NCBI GenBank assembly: GCA_026545765.1
Contig: CM048842.1
Span: forward strand, 48,307,431 to 48,371,430
Direction: 5' to 3'
Origin: Plantago major
Taxonomy: Eukaryota; Streptophyta; Magnoliopsida; Lamiales; Plantaginaceae
Length of the DNA: 64,000 nt
Below are positions 45,136-56,231 of this stretch, one piece after another. Both the position numbers and the translations under genes were made by a program. The notes under the pieces were generated by a model. It was not told the origin of the DNA, did not search any database, and worked only from the letters and a program-made list of their open reading frames with translations. The stretch's first letter is position 1, and each line of letters opens with the position of its first letter.

Positions 45136-46476
45136 ATATTGAGATGATTACGAAGATGGAGATTGATAACTCAAACCTACCATCACCGTAATTGTGTGGA
45201 ATCACCCACGTAATCGACTTGGCCTTAAGAAGAATGAAATGTGGAGTTCCGAGATTCTTGGTCCAGACATCTCCAACATTGAAATGTGTCTTATGGCTGA
45301 TGAGGTAACAAATATTTCACAATTTCTGTACTATGAGAGTGATGATGGAATTGAGGATCTGGAGTTAATCAGGAGTGAATTGGATCGTTATGAGAAAGAA
45401 TTTCTGGAAGCACAATCCAAAACCAGAATTCTAGAGGAAAGCAAAGAAACTCTTGAAAAAGAAGTTTCTGAGCTAACTGTGGTATCTCGAGAACAAGAGC
45501 TGAAATAGCCCTTCTGAAAAACAGATATCTGAAAATGAAAATTTTCACAAACTAGCCTTGGATGAACTTAATAAGAAAATGATAAAGCTGCTTTCTGAGA
45601 ATGAGGAACTTCGAAAGAAAGAGCTATCCTTCCAATCTTATGCAAAGGCTAGTGACACTCTCACTGAGGTTCAATCATATCTGAGAGATCCCTCTGAGAA
45701 AGGTGGACTTGGACTTGATGAACAATCGAGTAATTCATCTCCTCTGAAGAAGAGTGATGAAAGGTTGACCTTTGTAAAAAGTCAACAGAATGGTTCTTCA
45801 ACCACCTATAGCATTGGTCAGAAAGCTAAGGTAGTTGACAAAGGAAAAGGAGTAGCAACCCAACCTTTGAAAGAACAACAAGTTCACAAGAAACTTGTGG
45901 GTGAAGCTTCTGAAAAGAAATACAACCCTCAGACATGTAGCCATCCACATTGCCATATTACTAGGAAAGGAAGAATTGCTGGAATAGGCAAATTCTCTAC
46001 TGTACCATTTTATGAAAATAAAGACGGTGCAGAAACTAGTAAGGCTTCTGAAGACCGCATTCAGAAAGCCAAAGGTGTTCGAAATGGCATTGGCTATCGT
46101 GCTATTGGAAAAGTCCTTTTACAACAATATAAGGAAGGACAAGAACAATGGCGCAAGGCTGATATTGCACGTAGCAATAAACAGAAGTGGAAGAAATCTC
46201 AAACCACTGAAAAACTGAATGCCAAAGCTAGAAGGAACACGCCGAAAGGCTAAGTTTGCTGAAAAGAAATCCCAGAAACCCAGGGTCCAAAAAGCACCAA
46301 AAGGAACACCTAGAAACACCTCAAGAAGGAAGATTGAGATCAAAATTACTGATTCTATTGTTTCTCCTTCTGATAAAGTTAGACAAAAACAAACTCCCAA
46401 GAAATTCACTAAAATGTGGATTCCTACTGGAAGAATGTTTAGTCTAAGTGGTTCTATCTCTGAGGCAAGAACCTAA
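45136..46476 (+). pseudogene. gag: Gag C-terminal extension of element C
   Basis: ORFs 45194-45508 and 45558-46253 give a coiled coil (LELIRSELDRYEKEFLEAQSK, ENEELRKKELSFQSYAKASDT). A Ser/Lys-rich part follows, then the Cys/His box TCSHPHCHITRKGRIAGIGKF at about 45932-45995. After a frameshift near 46245 the basic tail ends at 46476. Conserved order with A and D. Confidence 0.75.
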
Positions 46477-46504
46477 CTCTTGTTTCCTATTTTGTGCAGA
46501 ACGC

Positions 46505-47054
46505 CTCTAGGACTAAGGCTTAATGGCTATTTGATAGTGGATGCGGAAAGCACATGACAGGAGACAAAGCAAATCTGGTCAACTACAAAGCTTGCAACAA
46601 TGGACCAGACATCAGATTTGCTGGAGGAGAATTAAATCCCTCTCTGGGATTTGGCAACGTCAAATTGGGATCCTTAACAATTACTGACGTATTACATGTT
46701 AAGGGTTTGAAATACAATCTATTTAGCATGAGCCAGTTTGCAGTCAAGGGATTTACTGTGAAATTTAAAGCAAAATATTGCAAACTTATTGACAATGAGT
46801 CAAAGCAGACAGTCTTGGTTGCTCGGCGGAAAGGTAGTCTTTATGTTGCCGATTGGGCATCTGCCACAACTGAAGAATGTCTCATGGTCAGTCAATCTGG
46901 TCACACAGAAGAGCACTGGTTATGGCACAAAAGAATGAGTCACTTGAATTTCAAAACTCTGGACAAACTTGCCAAGAAAGAGTTAGTGGTTGGCCTTCCC
47001 AAAACATCTTTCAGAAAGGATGGTATCTGCTCACACGATTGGGAAACAATCTAA
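46505..47054 (+). pseudogene. pol: protease and pre-integrase region of element C
   Basis: A TAA stands at 46522, directly before the active site, where A and D have CAA (AQWLFDSG). From 46554 the frame is open for 166 residues through LTITDVLHV, YNLFSMSQF and the zinc-region histidines. The Cys pair is damaged at 47030 (SHDWETI instead of SACQMGK). Confidence 0.83.
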
Positions 47055-47780
47055 GATCTCTTTCAAGTCCAAAATCAGACATTCTAGTGTTAAACCACTG
47101 CAACTATTACACATGGATCTTTTTGAATCATCTGTAACTAGTTATGCAGGAAAGAAGTGTGGTCTTGTTGTTGTAGATGACTTCTCAAGATTCACTTGGG
47201 TTGTCTTTCTGAAGCATAAATCTGATGCTAGGGTGGAGATACCAAACTTGCTAAATAAGCTCGAAGTCATGAAAAAATGACAAGGTATCTGCAATCATAA
47301 CAGACCATGGTACTGAATTTGTCAACCAGTACATAAAGGAGTTTTGTACCAGCAAAGGTATACAACATCAACTTTCCTCTGTAAGAACACCACAACAAAA
47401 TGGTATTGCAGAAAGGAAAAATAGAACCCTAAAAGAAGCAGCAAGGACAATGCTGGCTGACACTGAAATAAGTGAAGTTTATTGGGTTTAAGCTGTAAAC
47501 ACAGCATGCTATACTCAGAACAGATGTTTGATAAACAAACACCATGACAAAACCCCTTATGAGCTCTTGGTTGGTAGACCCCCTAATATTAAACATCTGA
47601 AAGTGTTTGGTTGTAGATGTTTTGTTCTTAACAATGGTAAAGAATATCTAAGAACATTTCAACCAAAGGCAGATGAAGGAGTGTTTCTTGGTCATTCTAT
47701 GAATAGCAGAGCTTACAGCGTTTACAACAAAAGAACAAAGAAGATTGAAGAATCAGTTCATGTTGTATTATTCTATGAAG
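47055..47780 (+). pseudogene. pol: integrase of element C (broken)
   Basis: First Asp motif LLHMDLFESS at about 47100 and the YAGKKCGLVVVDDFSRFTWVVFLKH block read in one frame to 47280. An extra A at about 47276 shifts the frame before the second Asp (TDHGTEF). The Glu motif GIAERKNRT follows near 47402. The C-terminal GVFLGHSMNSRAYSVYNKRT continues in the next ORF. Confidence 0.85.
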
Positions 47781-49852
47781 AAAGCAAGAAATCACCCCTT
47801 GATGATGAACTCTCAGAAAGGTTCAAGGAACTAATGTTAAAGGATTTTGAAGAAGAACCCTCAGAAAGGAAAAACATCATTATGGAAAGAGAGGATGACT
47901 CTGACGAAGAAAAGCATGAAATGCCTAGTAACAACCAGATGATTCTCAGACATGATGAAGAATTTCCTATGAAAATTCCTGCAATGGAAACTGAAGATGT
48001 TCATCAAAGAGCTAATTCTGGAAATGACCTCTCTGACAGGCATGTCCCAGAAAGCCCTCCCACTGAGCAAGTGTCAGACATTCAACGCCCTCCTGTGGTA
48101 CAAAATGTCATAGATACTGAAGAAGTATCAAGTTATAATCATAGTGATTCACATTCAGATCACATAGATGTTGACCCTACTAGCCCCAAACCCATGATGA
48201 GATGGATCAAGGATCATCCTGCAAAGGATGTGATTGGACCAATCAATCAAGGTGTTAGGACTAGGAGAGCAATAGCCAAAAATGCTAATTCTCTCTTTGC
48301 ATGTTTCATCTCAAACATTGAACCTAAAACTATTGAAGAAGCATTAAGAGACCAAGACTGGATCTCTGCAATGCAAGAAGAGTTCGATCAGTTTGAAAGA
48401 AACAAAGTCTGGAAACTAGTTCCATTTGTAGAAGGAATATCTGTGATTGGAACCAAGTGGGTTTTCAGAAACAAGATGAATGAATCTGGTGAAATAACCA
48501 GAAACAAAGCAAGGTTGGTTGCCAAGGGATTCACCCAGACTGAAGGTTAAGATTTTGATGAGTCATATGCACCACTTGCCAGATTGGATGCAATAAGACT
48601 CTTTCTAGCCTTTGCAGCTCATAAAGACTTTAAAGTTTATCAGATGGATGTCAAAAGTGCATTCTTGAATGGTGAACTTGCTGAGGAAGTCTATGTTGAA
48701 CAACCACCTGGTTTTGAAGTTTCCTCAGAAAGTAGAATGGTCTAGAAACTACAGAAAGCTCTACATGGACTGAAACAGGCTCCAAGAGCATGGTATGATA
48801 CTTTGGCCAAATACCTTCTGGAAAGTGGTTTCAAGAAAGGTGAAGTTGATAAAACTTTATTTACCTTAAATCATGATGGGAAACTGCTCTTAGTTCAAGT
48901 ATATGTTGATGACATTATATTTGGATCTAAGGACAAGCAACTTTGTGATGACTTTGCAAATCTCATGAAAAATAAGTTTGAGATGAGCATGATGGGAGAA
49001 TTGAACTATTTCCTAGGATTGCAAGTCAAGCAACTCAATGATGGAATATTCATTAGTCAGACAAAGTATGCAAAAGACATGCTCAAAAAGTTCAAACTTA
49101 AGCCCTCTGAAAAGAATTCTAAGATACGTATGAGCATAGGAACCAAAATGACCTATACTGAATCAGATAAGAGTGTTGAAGAACACAAGTATAGGAAATT
49201 AATAGGTTCACTACTTTACCTTACAAGCAGACCAGATATTCAATATGCAGTTGGAGTGTGTGCTAGATTTCAAACAAATCCAATGCAATCACACTACAAC
49301 ATTGCTATGAAAGTATTAAGGTATGTGAAAGGTACAGTAAATGTAGGTTTGTGGTATCCTAAAGAAGGTGGATTGAGTTTGGCTGGTTACTCAGATGCTG
49401 ACTATGCTGGATCAATGCTTGATAGGAAAAGTACCTCAGGAACTTGTCAGTTTCTGGGAACAAGACTTATCTCATGGTTTAGCAGGAAGCAAAACTCAAT
49501 TGCAACTTCTACCACAAAGGCTGAATATATTGTTGCTGGTTGTTGTGCAACACAAATTCTGTGGATTCAACAACAACTCAGAGACTATGGACTCAGTGAA
49601 GAGAAAACTCCTATTTTCTGTGACAACACAAGTGCTATTGCAATCACACAGAATCCCAAGTTCCATGCCAGAACAAATCACATTGATGTTAGACACCACT
49701 TCATCAGAGACCATGTTGAAAAAGGCAATATAGAGATACTCAAGATTGGCACAGAAGACCAACTTGCAGATATCTTCACCAAGCCCCTACAAGAAAGCCG
49801 GTTCTTGACCTTAAGACATAATCTTGGATTGATGGAGTTGCCTAAGGACTGA
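47528..49852 (+). pseudogene. pol: reverse transcriptase and RNase H of element C (two nonsense codons)
   Basis: An open frame 47528-48550 covers the integrase C-terminus, linker and RT start. TAA at 48548 replaces the Leu codon of GLDFDES and TAG near 48744 replaces the Tyr of MVYK, both single-base-type changes. After that 48803-49852 is open with [40 protein letters not shown] and FCDNTSAI. The RNase H Glu motif reads TKAEY where A has TEAEY. The end is ELPKD-stop. Confidence 0.9.
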
Positions 49853-49906
49853 AAAATGTCCTGAATCACTAAATTCTGAGTAAGCAAGGTAGAAAAGAAG
49901 CAGGTC

Positions 49907-50012
49907 TCTGAGAACATGCTCTCAGAAAGCCAAGTTGTTAAGAAGTGTTGCAAAGGTTTCTGAGTAGCAACACTGAGAAAGGCAAAACATTTCTGGAACG
50001 GGTATCCAGAAA
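49907..50012 (+). repeat. hairpins after pol in element C
   Basis: TTTCTGGA-ACGGGTA-TCCAGAAA at 49990-50012 has the same loop as the A/D hairpins with a stem of eight pairs. A second perfect hairpin TCTGAGA-ACATGC-TCTCAGA is at 49907-49926. Single copies rather than an array. Confidence 0.8.
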
Positions 50013-50784
50013 GGCAAAGGTTTGTACACACTCAATGAGTAAATAAGACTAGAACTTACTTACTAAGAGTGGTTCAAATACATTCAAACAACTGAAGTTT
50101 CTGATTCTTGAATTCAGGAAACTATTTAGTCATAAAGAGAAAAGACACACAAAGCCCAAAAGGTATAAGTTCTGAAAGTCAAATATGTGCAATGTCTTGT
50201 ATTTTTACCATTTTCATGATAAACAATATATAGATAAGGACTTGACATTCAGAATGATAAGCTCAAACGATCAAAGTGTTCTCACTCTTTACTTAGTGAC
50301 ACAATGAATGTAGCATTTTAAAAATCCATCAAGTCGGCACATTACCATTTGTTGATTGATATCATTACAAGATATTCAATATAAGCCCTTGATGTATAAA
50401 CATTTGATCTCAACGGCTGAGATTAAAACAAAGCAAGTAATGTCATTTAGAAATTGGGCGTGGCCCACTAAGCATTTAATGAGAAACGTTTGTGATACCA
50501 CGCCTATGCAGATACAAAGACACACATTCATACTCAGTTATATGTATGTTGTATCTATGTACGTTTTGTCTGCTATATTTATAGGAATTGGGCAAAAGAT
50601 AAACACTTTTACCAAATCCAAAATTTCATACTTGCATCAAAATAGCAAAACCTCTCAAGTTTTCTACAAAAATTCTTCTGCAACTCAACTTCTTGTGCTT
50701 AGTCTTCTGAAAAGATAGACTAATCTCAATTACTTGTGCAAAATCCTTCTTCAAAACCACCTATTCAAAACTTTATATCAAGAG
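50013..50784 (+). promoter_or_regulatory. leader upstream of the env-position gene of C with TATA-like box
   Basis: Contains TGGCCCACTAAGCATTTAATG (about 50461-50481) and CTATATTTATAGG (50573-50585) about 205 bases before the ATG at 50785, matching A and D in order and spacing although most other bases differ. No coding frame of substance. Confidence 0.45.
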
Positions 50785-51974
50785 ATGGCACCCAAGAAGA
50801 TGACCACCAAGAACCCTAAGGCCGGATCATCTACTCCTGCTGAAAAGCAAGGAGGAAAAGAACTTAAGGTGTTGAATAAACTCCTTCTGGGAGATTTCAA
50901 CCCTTCGGACTGGAACCCTAGTCATAAAATGAATTGGGGAGCATTCTTAGTGAAGAAATATGTACCAGCAGTTATACCTTCAAAACCAGAAAGGAAACTG
51001 ATATTGGGGATATTGAAGAATTCCCATATCTCTGAGTTTTTATCTGCGCACCAATGGCCTATCCACCTTTGGATGTACTGGAGTTCTACAACAACTCCAA
51101 AATCTTCACAAAGGTTGTGAATGATAAAGAAGAAAAGTACATGCAGACTGAAGTCCAAGGACAAGAAATTGTTCTTGACTGCAAGGCTTTCTGCAAATTG
51201 TTCCGATTGAAAAATCAAGGAACTATTGACGATATCAACATCAAGGACGCCTCAATGATTCAAGGCGTCAAAGAACTTTTTGAGGCAATCCAGTTGGAAA
51301 ATGCAAAAGGTTGCCCAGGAGACTTTATTCTGAAAGCTATCAGAACAAGTCATCTTCAGAAACACTGGAGTACTTTGGCTCTCATCCTGGTCCGTTGCTT
51401 TGATGGCAACAAAGGTGGAGTAGACCAGATAAGTATGGAGAGATGGATGATGATGCATCTTCTGAACCAGAAGAATGAAGGGCAGGAAACCCACTTCAAT
51501 TGGGGGAAGTACGCCTTCAACAAATTCCTTGGACATATTGAGGAATTTGAGCCCAAAATCATCAATGGCCTTGCTGAGCCAAAAGCCAATATGCACTTTG
51601 GTCTAAGGATATGTTACATTCTGGAAACCATGGGGATTACTCTTAGAGAGAAACAAGAAATCTCAGTCACCAACTCCCTTTTCAGACACGCCTTTGAAGA
51701 AAAGGAGAGAATTGCTGCTGAGCAAGTACTCAGAAAGGCTGAAGAAACTACACAGCAAGGTGAGGAGGTTTCTGAGCAAGCTCAAGCTAAACCCCCAGCT
51801 GCAAAAAGAAAAAGGGCTCAAGGCAAAAGGACCTCCAAGTCCATAAACATTCAAGAGGCACAACTTTCTGGAGACAAGGTCTCAGAAGATGTTGTTCGCC
51901 CAGAAAGGCGATTCGAAGCCCCAAGAATCACAAATGCAGACTCGAACTCTCCCGAGATGATAGAAATATCATAG
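50785..51974 (+). pseudogene. env-position gene of element C, N-terminal domain
   Basis: ATG at 50785 (MAPKKMTTKNPK) reads to about 51050, then a frameshift moves the rest to 51054-51974. Motifs parallel D: LLGDFNPSDWNPSHKMNWGAFLVKKY, PPLDVLEFYNNSKI, KAIRTSHLQKHWSTLALILVRCFDG, QISMERWMMMHLLNQK, HFNWGKYAFNKFL. A basic KRKRAQGKRTSKS region follows. It is clearly homologous but strongly diverged from A/D, while the gag and RT are much closer, so this gene evolves faster. Confidence 0.68.
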
Positions 51975-52382
51975 ATGGGTCTGCGCCAACACAGAACAGT
52001 GATTCTGAGGACGATGAAGTAATCGCAACAGTGTTCAAAAAAATATAAGCTTGAGACCCAAGGAGGAGTATCAAACTTAGCTCTTCAGAAAGATAAGAGC
52101 CCCTCTGCCCAGCAGGAAGAAGAAGGCCTGGGTGAGGAAGATAGAATGATGGAAGATACTGACATTGCTTCCACAGTCACAATACCAGCACTCAATATTG
52201 CTGAAGAAAACCCTGTTCTTGAACAGGTTCCTCAACCTTCTGAGAGAGCTCAACTCTCAGAAAGGGAACAAAATGAGATGGAGACTCAGAATGATACTAC
52301 AGAGGAGAACAACAATGAGCACAGAGAGACTGTGGATTCACCACAAGTCCAAAAGATCAATGATCAGCCTGACTCTTTTCAG
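51975..52382 (+). pseudogene. env-position gene of element C, acidic middle
   Basis: Ser/Glu/Gln-rich coding sequence in shifted frames (open at 52146-52406: NIAEENPVLEQVPQPSERAQL). It matches AEENPANEQVPQLNERDQ of A and leads to the first intron donor at 52383. Confidence 0.55.
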
Positions 52383-53166
52383 GTAGCAAAAGTAGTTTAT
52401 ATCTAACTTGTCGACATTTCAATGTTAACTTGTTACTCTTAAGCTTCATTTTGTTACAGGCCATAATGGAGACAAACTATCAGGGGGAAGTTAATTTGTC
52501 CACCCTTCTGAATGAAGAAGAGGTTTCTCCAACCTCAGAACAACAAAAAGAGCACATTCTCTGGTAGGAAGTTATCTCTGAATAAGAAATAGCTTGCTTG
52601 AAAAATTAATATCTTGTGTTCTAAATTTCTTTTTGTCTTACTTTTGGCTCTAACTGAGGAAGTAGTGGTGGAGGGACCAACACTCCAAAACCAAGAAAAT
52701 CCAGAAGCTGAAAAGCTTTCTGAAGAAGCATTCTTGAGCCTTCGATGAGAAGGTAAGCACTCGATAATCTTCTTCAAGAATGCTCGAAATCCCACTACTA
52801 AATCTCTTATGTTTGTTCTTACAGGCTCAGTCAGAAGAACAATTGGAAGGAGAAAAATTCTTGAAAACTCCTCCAATAGAAACTGAAGCTTGAACAAGCA
52901 AGATGTCGAAGAAAGGTTCGAACCCCAAGGTTTCTGAGAAAGATGCCACTGAGCTTCCTCACTTGGAAGTAAGTGAAGTCTCAGAAAGCATTATTCCACT
53001 TATCTTTTCTGATAACAAGTTTCTAAACATATTTGATTCTATTTCTCAGGTTCAATCAGAAAGAAAGGATGCTGAGGATCAGACTTCTCCTCACGACAAG
53101 GTATCTGAGGCCTCTATGCCCAAACAAGCTGAAGTCCAAGCAAATGAGCCTAGTGTTTCTACACAA
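52383..53166 (+). other. intron-exon series in the env-position gene of C, lacking the fifth intron
   Basis: GT-AG introns at 52383-52459 (77 nt), 52753-52825 (73) and 52969-53049 (81) correspond to introns 1, 3 and 4 of A/D. Intron 2 (from about 52564) has a damaged acceptor (TTTTGG for TTTCAG). The exon after intron 4 runs 53050-53166, exactly 117 nt as in A and D, and then continues directly into the next exon (ACACAA|GCTCAA) with no intron 5. Confidence 0.7.
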
Positions 53167-53805
53167 GCTCAAAGTTTTGTGCCAGTTGATTTACTCAAAG
53201 CTTTCCAGAAGCACACTCTCAAGAAACATCTAAAGTGCTTCAGACAATGGCAGAAACTCAGAAAGGCTGACCTTTCTGAAATAGCACGAGTAATCGACGT
53301 CCCAGAAAAGAGAGCAATAGCCCTAAATCTGGAAGACTACATCCATGCATTGTTCCCAACAGAGTCTTATTCTTTTGCTAATCTGATGTATGAAGACTTC
53401 ACTCATGAAGTAGCACAAAAACTTCTAGCAGATTTCAAAACTGCGGATGCTCAAACCCAAGAGCAGATGGTAACCCATCCTGCATTGCCTAGTAAGCTCA
53501 CTACTTACCCAGTTGAGCAAGAAGAAGTGAATGGGAGAATGATTACATTCCCAAATGTGATCAACTTGATTTCAGAAGATGAAGAAGAAATGGACGAGAA
53601 TGATTATCAAGTACCCCCTTCTGAGCATCCAAGTCAAGAAAACAAGAAGGATGATGATGATGATGATGATCAGAATGATGATCCCCAACACGAAGCGGGA
53701 TTCGGAAAGTTAGCAAAGGAAGTGCGAAAAGGCCACTCCTTCCAATGCTCGAAGCCCATCATCATCACCTTCAAAGTCTCATCGGAAAACCCAACAGTGA
53801 CGTAA
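53167..53805 (+). pseudogene. env-position gene of element C, exon 5/6 conserved block
   Basis: The frame open from 52903 covers VPVDLLKAFQKHTLKKHLKCFRQWQKL, EDYIHALFPTESYSFANLM, EQEEVNGRMITFPNVINLISEDEEE and an Asp-rich run. It then frameshifts near 53700. Direct counterpart of 18572-19255. Confidence 0.62.
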
Positions 53806-55830
53806 GCGATATACTTGAAGAGATATCTGCCGCTGAGTTCAGGATTGAACAACCCAGAAAGGTGTTGGAAGAAGAAAAGAGAATCAACTTAGAGTGTCAA
53901 GCTCTTGTTGATGAAAAGGAAGACAAAATTCAAAAGCTCAAAGAAGCTAACACCCAGGAATTGGCGCTCCTAGATGAGCAAAGAAATCTAAAAGATGCCA
54001 TTGTTGTCACAGCTGCTGAAATAGATGCCATGGATGACAATGATGATGAAGAAGATGATCTCGAGGCGCATCGAAGACCTTCTACATCTTCTCGAAGGCC
54101 GACACTTGATGGAAAGCAGAAAAAGGTTGTCAATCTACAAACTATTCAAGAAAAAGATAATAAGAGTGATGCTGAAAACAACCAAAACTTGATTACTGAC
54201 GCAGAAGATGAGAGACTTGTCACTCAACATAAGAGCGCTCTACTTGCTCCTCATATATTCTCTGCACCAAGTAGTTCAAGAAGTGAAGAGCACCGTGCCA
54301 GAAATAGTATCTTTTTGGAACTCAGAAAGACACTAATTGCTCAAGACACAGAAGTGCTAAAATCCATCCCAGAAGAGATGAAGTCATTGGCTGCTGCGTT
54401 ACTCAACAGAGCAACCAGCATAGCTCTCTCTCAGAAAGACCTAGGGTTGGTCAGGGATGAGGATTGTAACAATGCTAATGCAGCACTCAATGAAGCCAGC
54501 CATGCTGTTCTGCAAGCCAACGCCATTCTTAGGCCACTTGAAGAGCTCAGCGAAGGAGCGAGGCTGGTTAAGCGAACCACGGTGAAGAAAGAAATCCAAG
54601 AATTGGTCGGTGCACAATAATCTCGGAAAAACTTTGACTCACTCTCTGAAGCTTATGCCATTATGAGTCATTCATGACTAAGGGAAGAAGAAGAGATGCC
54701 TCGAAGGCGGAGGAAGAAAGAAAACAATCTATGCCTCCTCCTCAAGTCAACTAGTCATCAAGAACACGGAGATGCCCTGTTGAAGAAGTTGTTCCATCAA
54801 CCGACGGAAGACCGAGAAGTATGGTCACTAGGGAACCAAGTCCCTTAGGATCTCGAGAAGGAACAACGAATAATCTGAAAAGTAGAAAACCAAGAAGAAG
54901 GAGAAGTTAGAGACCAAGAAATCTGCAAGCCTCCATTGTTGAACTTCAATGATGATGATGAGGATGAATCTGATACAGATGAACATCCACTTCACAAGAG
55001 AAAAAGGCAAGCACCTCATAACCTCCTCTGGCAAAGAATGCCTTTGGCTGTGAACTCCTTCCGAAATACCAAGTCAATACAAGGAACTTCCACCACATTG
55101 GCAAGGGGAAGAGAGGGTTAGAGGATCTCTGACGAAGGCCACCAATGAGAAAAGCAAAAGGATTCCTATTTTGGCGGAACAAATGAGAAATTGTTCAAGA
55201 AAACAACCGGTGATGTCCACATTGAATATGTGAAGACGATTAATGAAGAGTCTTCATATAGGTGCATTCTGAACAAGAGAGGGCATTGGATTCTGGAACT
55301 ACAACACTTACTTGTCAATGATAAGTTTCCAACTCCCATCCTCAACGGATCTGAAATGGAGAGAAGGTGACGTAATTGCTAAAATCGAGCACCTTCATGC
55401 ACAGCTAAACTTTGAAGTAGAGAAGAGAAACGATGCGTAAAGATGGACCTCTCCTTTGCTGTCTTTACCCAAAGCCGATGATGTACACAAGGTACGAAAA
55501 ATGGATGGTAGCTACAAGAAGAACAAACTAGGAGTTTCAACCTATGAGTCATTCTATATGACATTGGATGAATACCTAGATGATATACACTATCTGGAAG
55601 AAATATACAAATATTTCAACCTATCTCAGCTGCAAGTAGACCATGCACGGTCAGGGAAAATACTACAGGTCAACATTTTACGAGGAAAATCATAAACTTG
55701 GCAAGAGTTACCAAGAAATATGTGATTTGTCGAGAAGATGAACTCTCTGTCGAAGGACTCTTTATGAGTATGTCCAAGAATGCGAAAAGTGGATGATTAT
55801 GTCAATTGATCCGAGAAAGGGTCTTTGAAG
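53745..55830 (+). pseudogene. env-position gene of element C, C-terminal part (broken)
   Basis: An ORF 53745-54620 holds the coiled coil and TSIALSQKDLGLVRDED, ALNEASHAVLQANAIL. After that frames are short: the KR-rich tail near 54936-55121, CILNKRGHWILELQHLL near 55262-55318, and TYESFYMTLDEYLDDIHYLEEIYKYF at 55456-55695. Same block order as in A; many indels. Confidence 0.58.
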
Positions 55831-56216
55831 AACTTGAGGTTTCGAACCGAAGTTATTTTGAAGACTTGAAGACTAGTATCTTGGAATGTTTACTTGGAGC
55901 TTGGACTCTCTGTTGTTCTAATTTACTTAGTATGTTTTGTTACTTTTGTAATCTTGCCGATTGTTTACAATTTCTCTATCTGTAAAGTTGCATCTCACTC
56001 AGAACTGCCTTTCTCAAGATCATACTCTCGAAACATTATAATAGATGACAACTTATCAGCAAAGATCACTTCTTGTGATTTGGTTGATGCTTACTTTCTG
56101 CACTTAATTCAACTAAAATTGAATATCATTTGAAATGATTAAGTGGCGGATTGTTTTCTCTTCCAGGATTACAAATTTATAATTGGACTTTAAAAGATAG
56201 TCATGGATGACTGATC
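55831..56216 (+). other. 3' untranslated region of element C
   Basis: Matches the layout of 21394-21768 (GAAGACTTGAAGACTAGT, ACTTATCAGCAAAGATCAC, CTTGTGATTTGGTTGATG). Non-coding. Confidence 0.6.
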
Positions 56217-56231
56217 AAAACGGGGGAAATT
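56217..56231 (+). other. polypurine tract of element C
   Basis: AAAACGGGGGAAATT directly before the 3' LTR; one C interrupts the purines. Confidence 0.85.
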
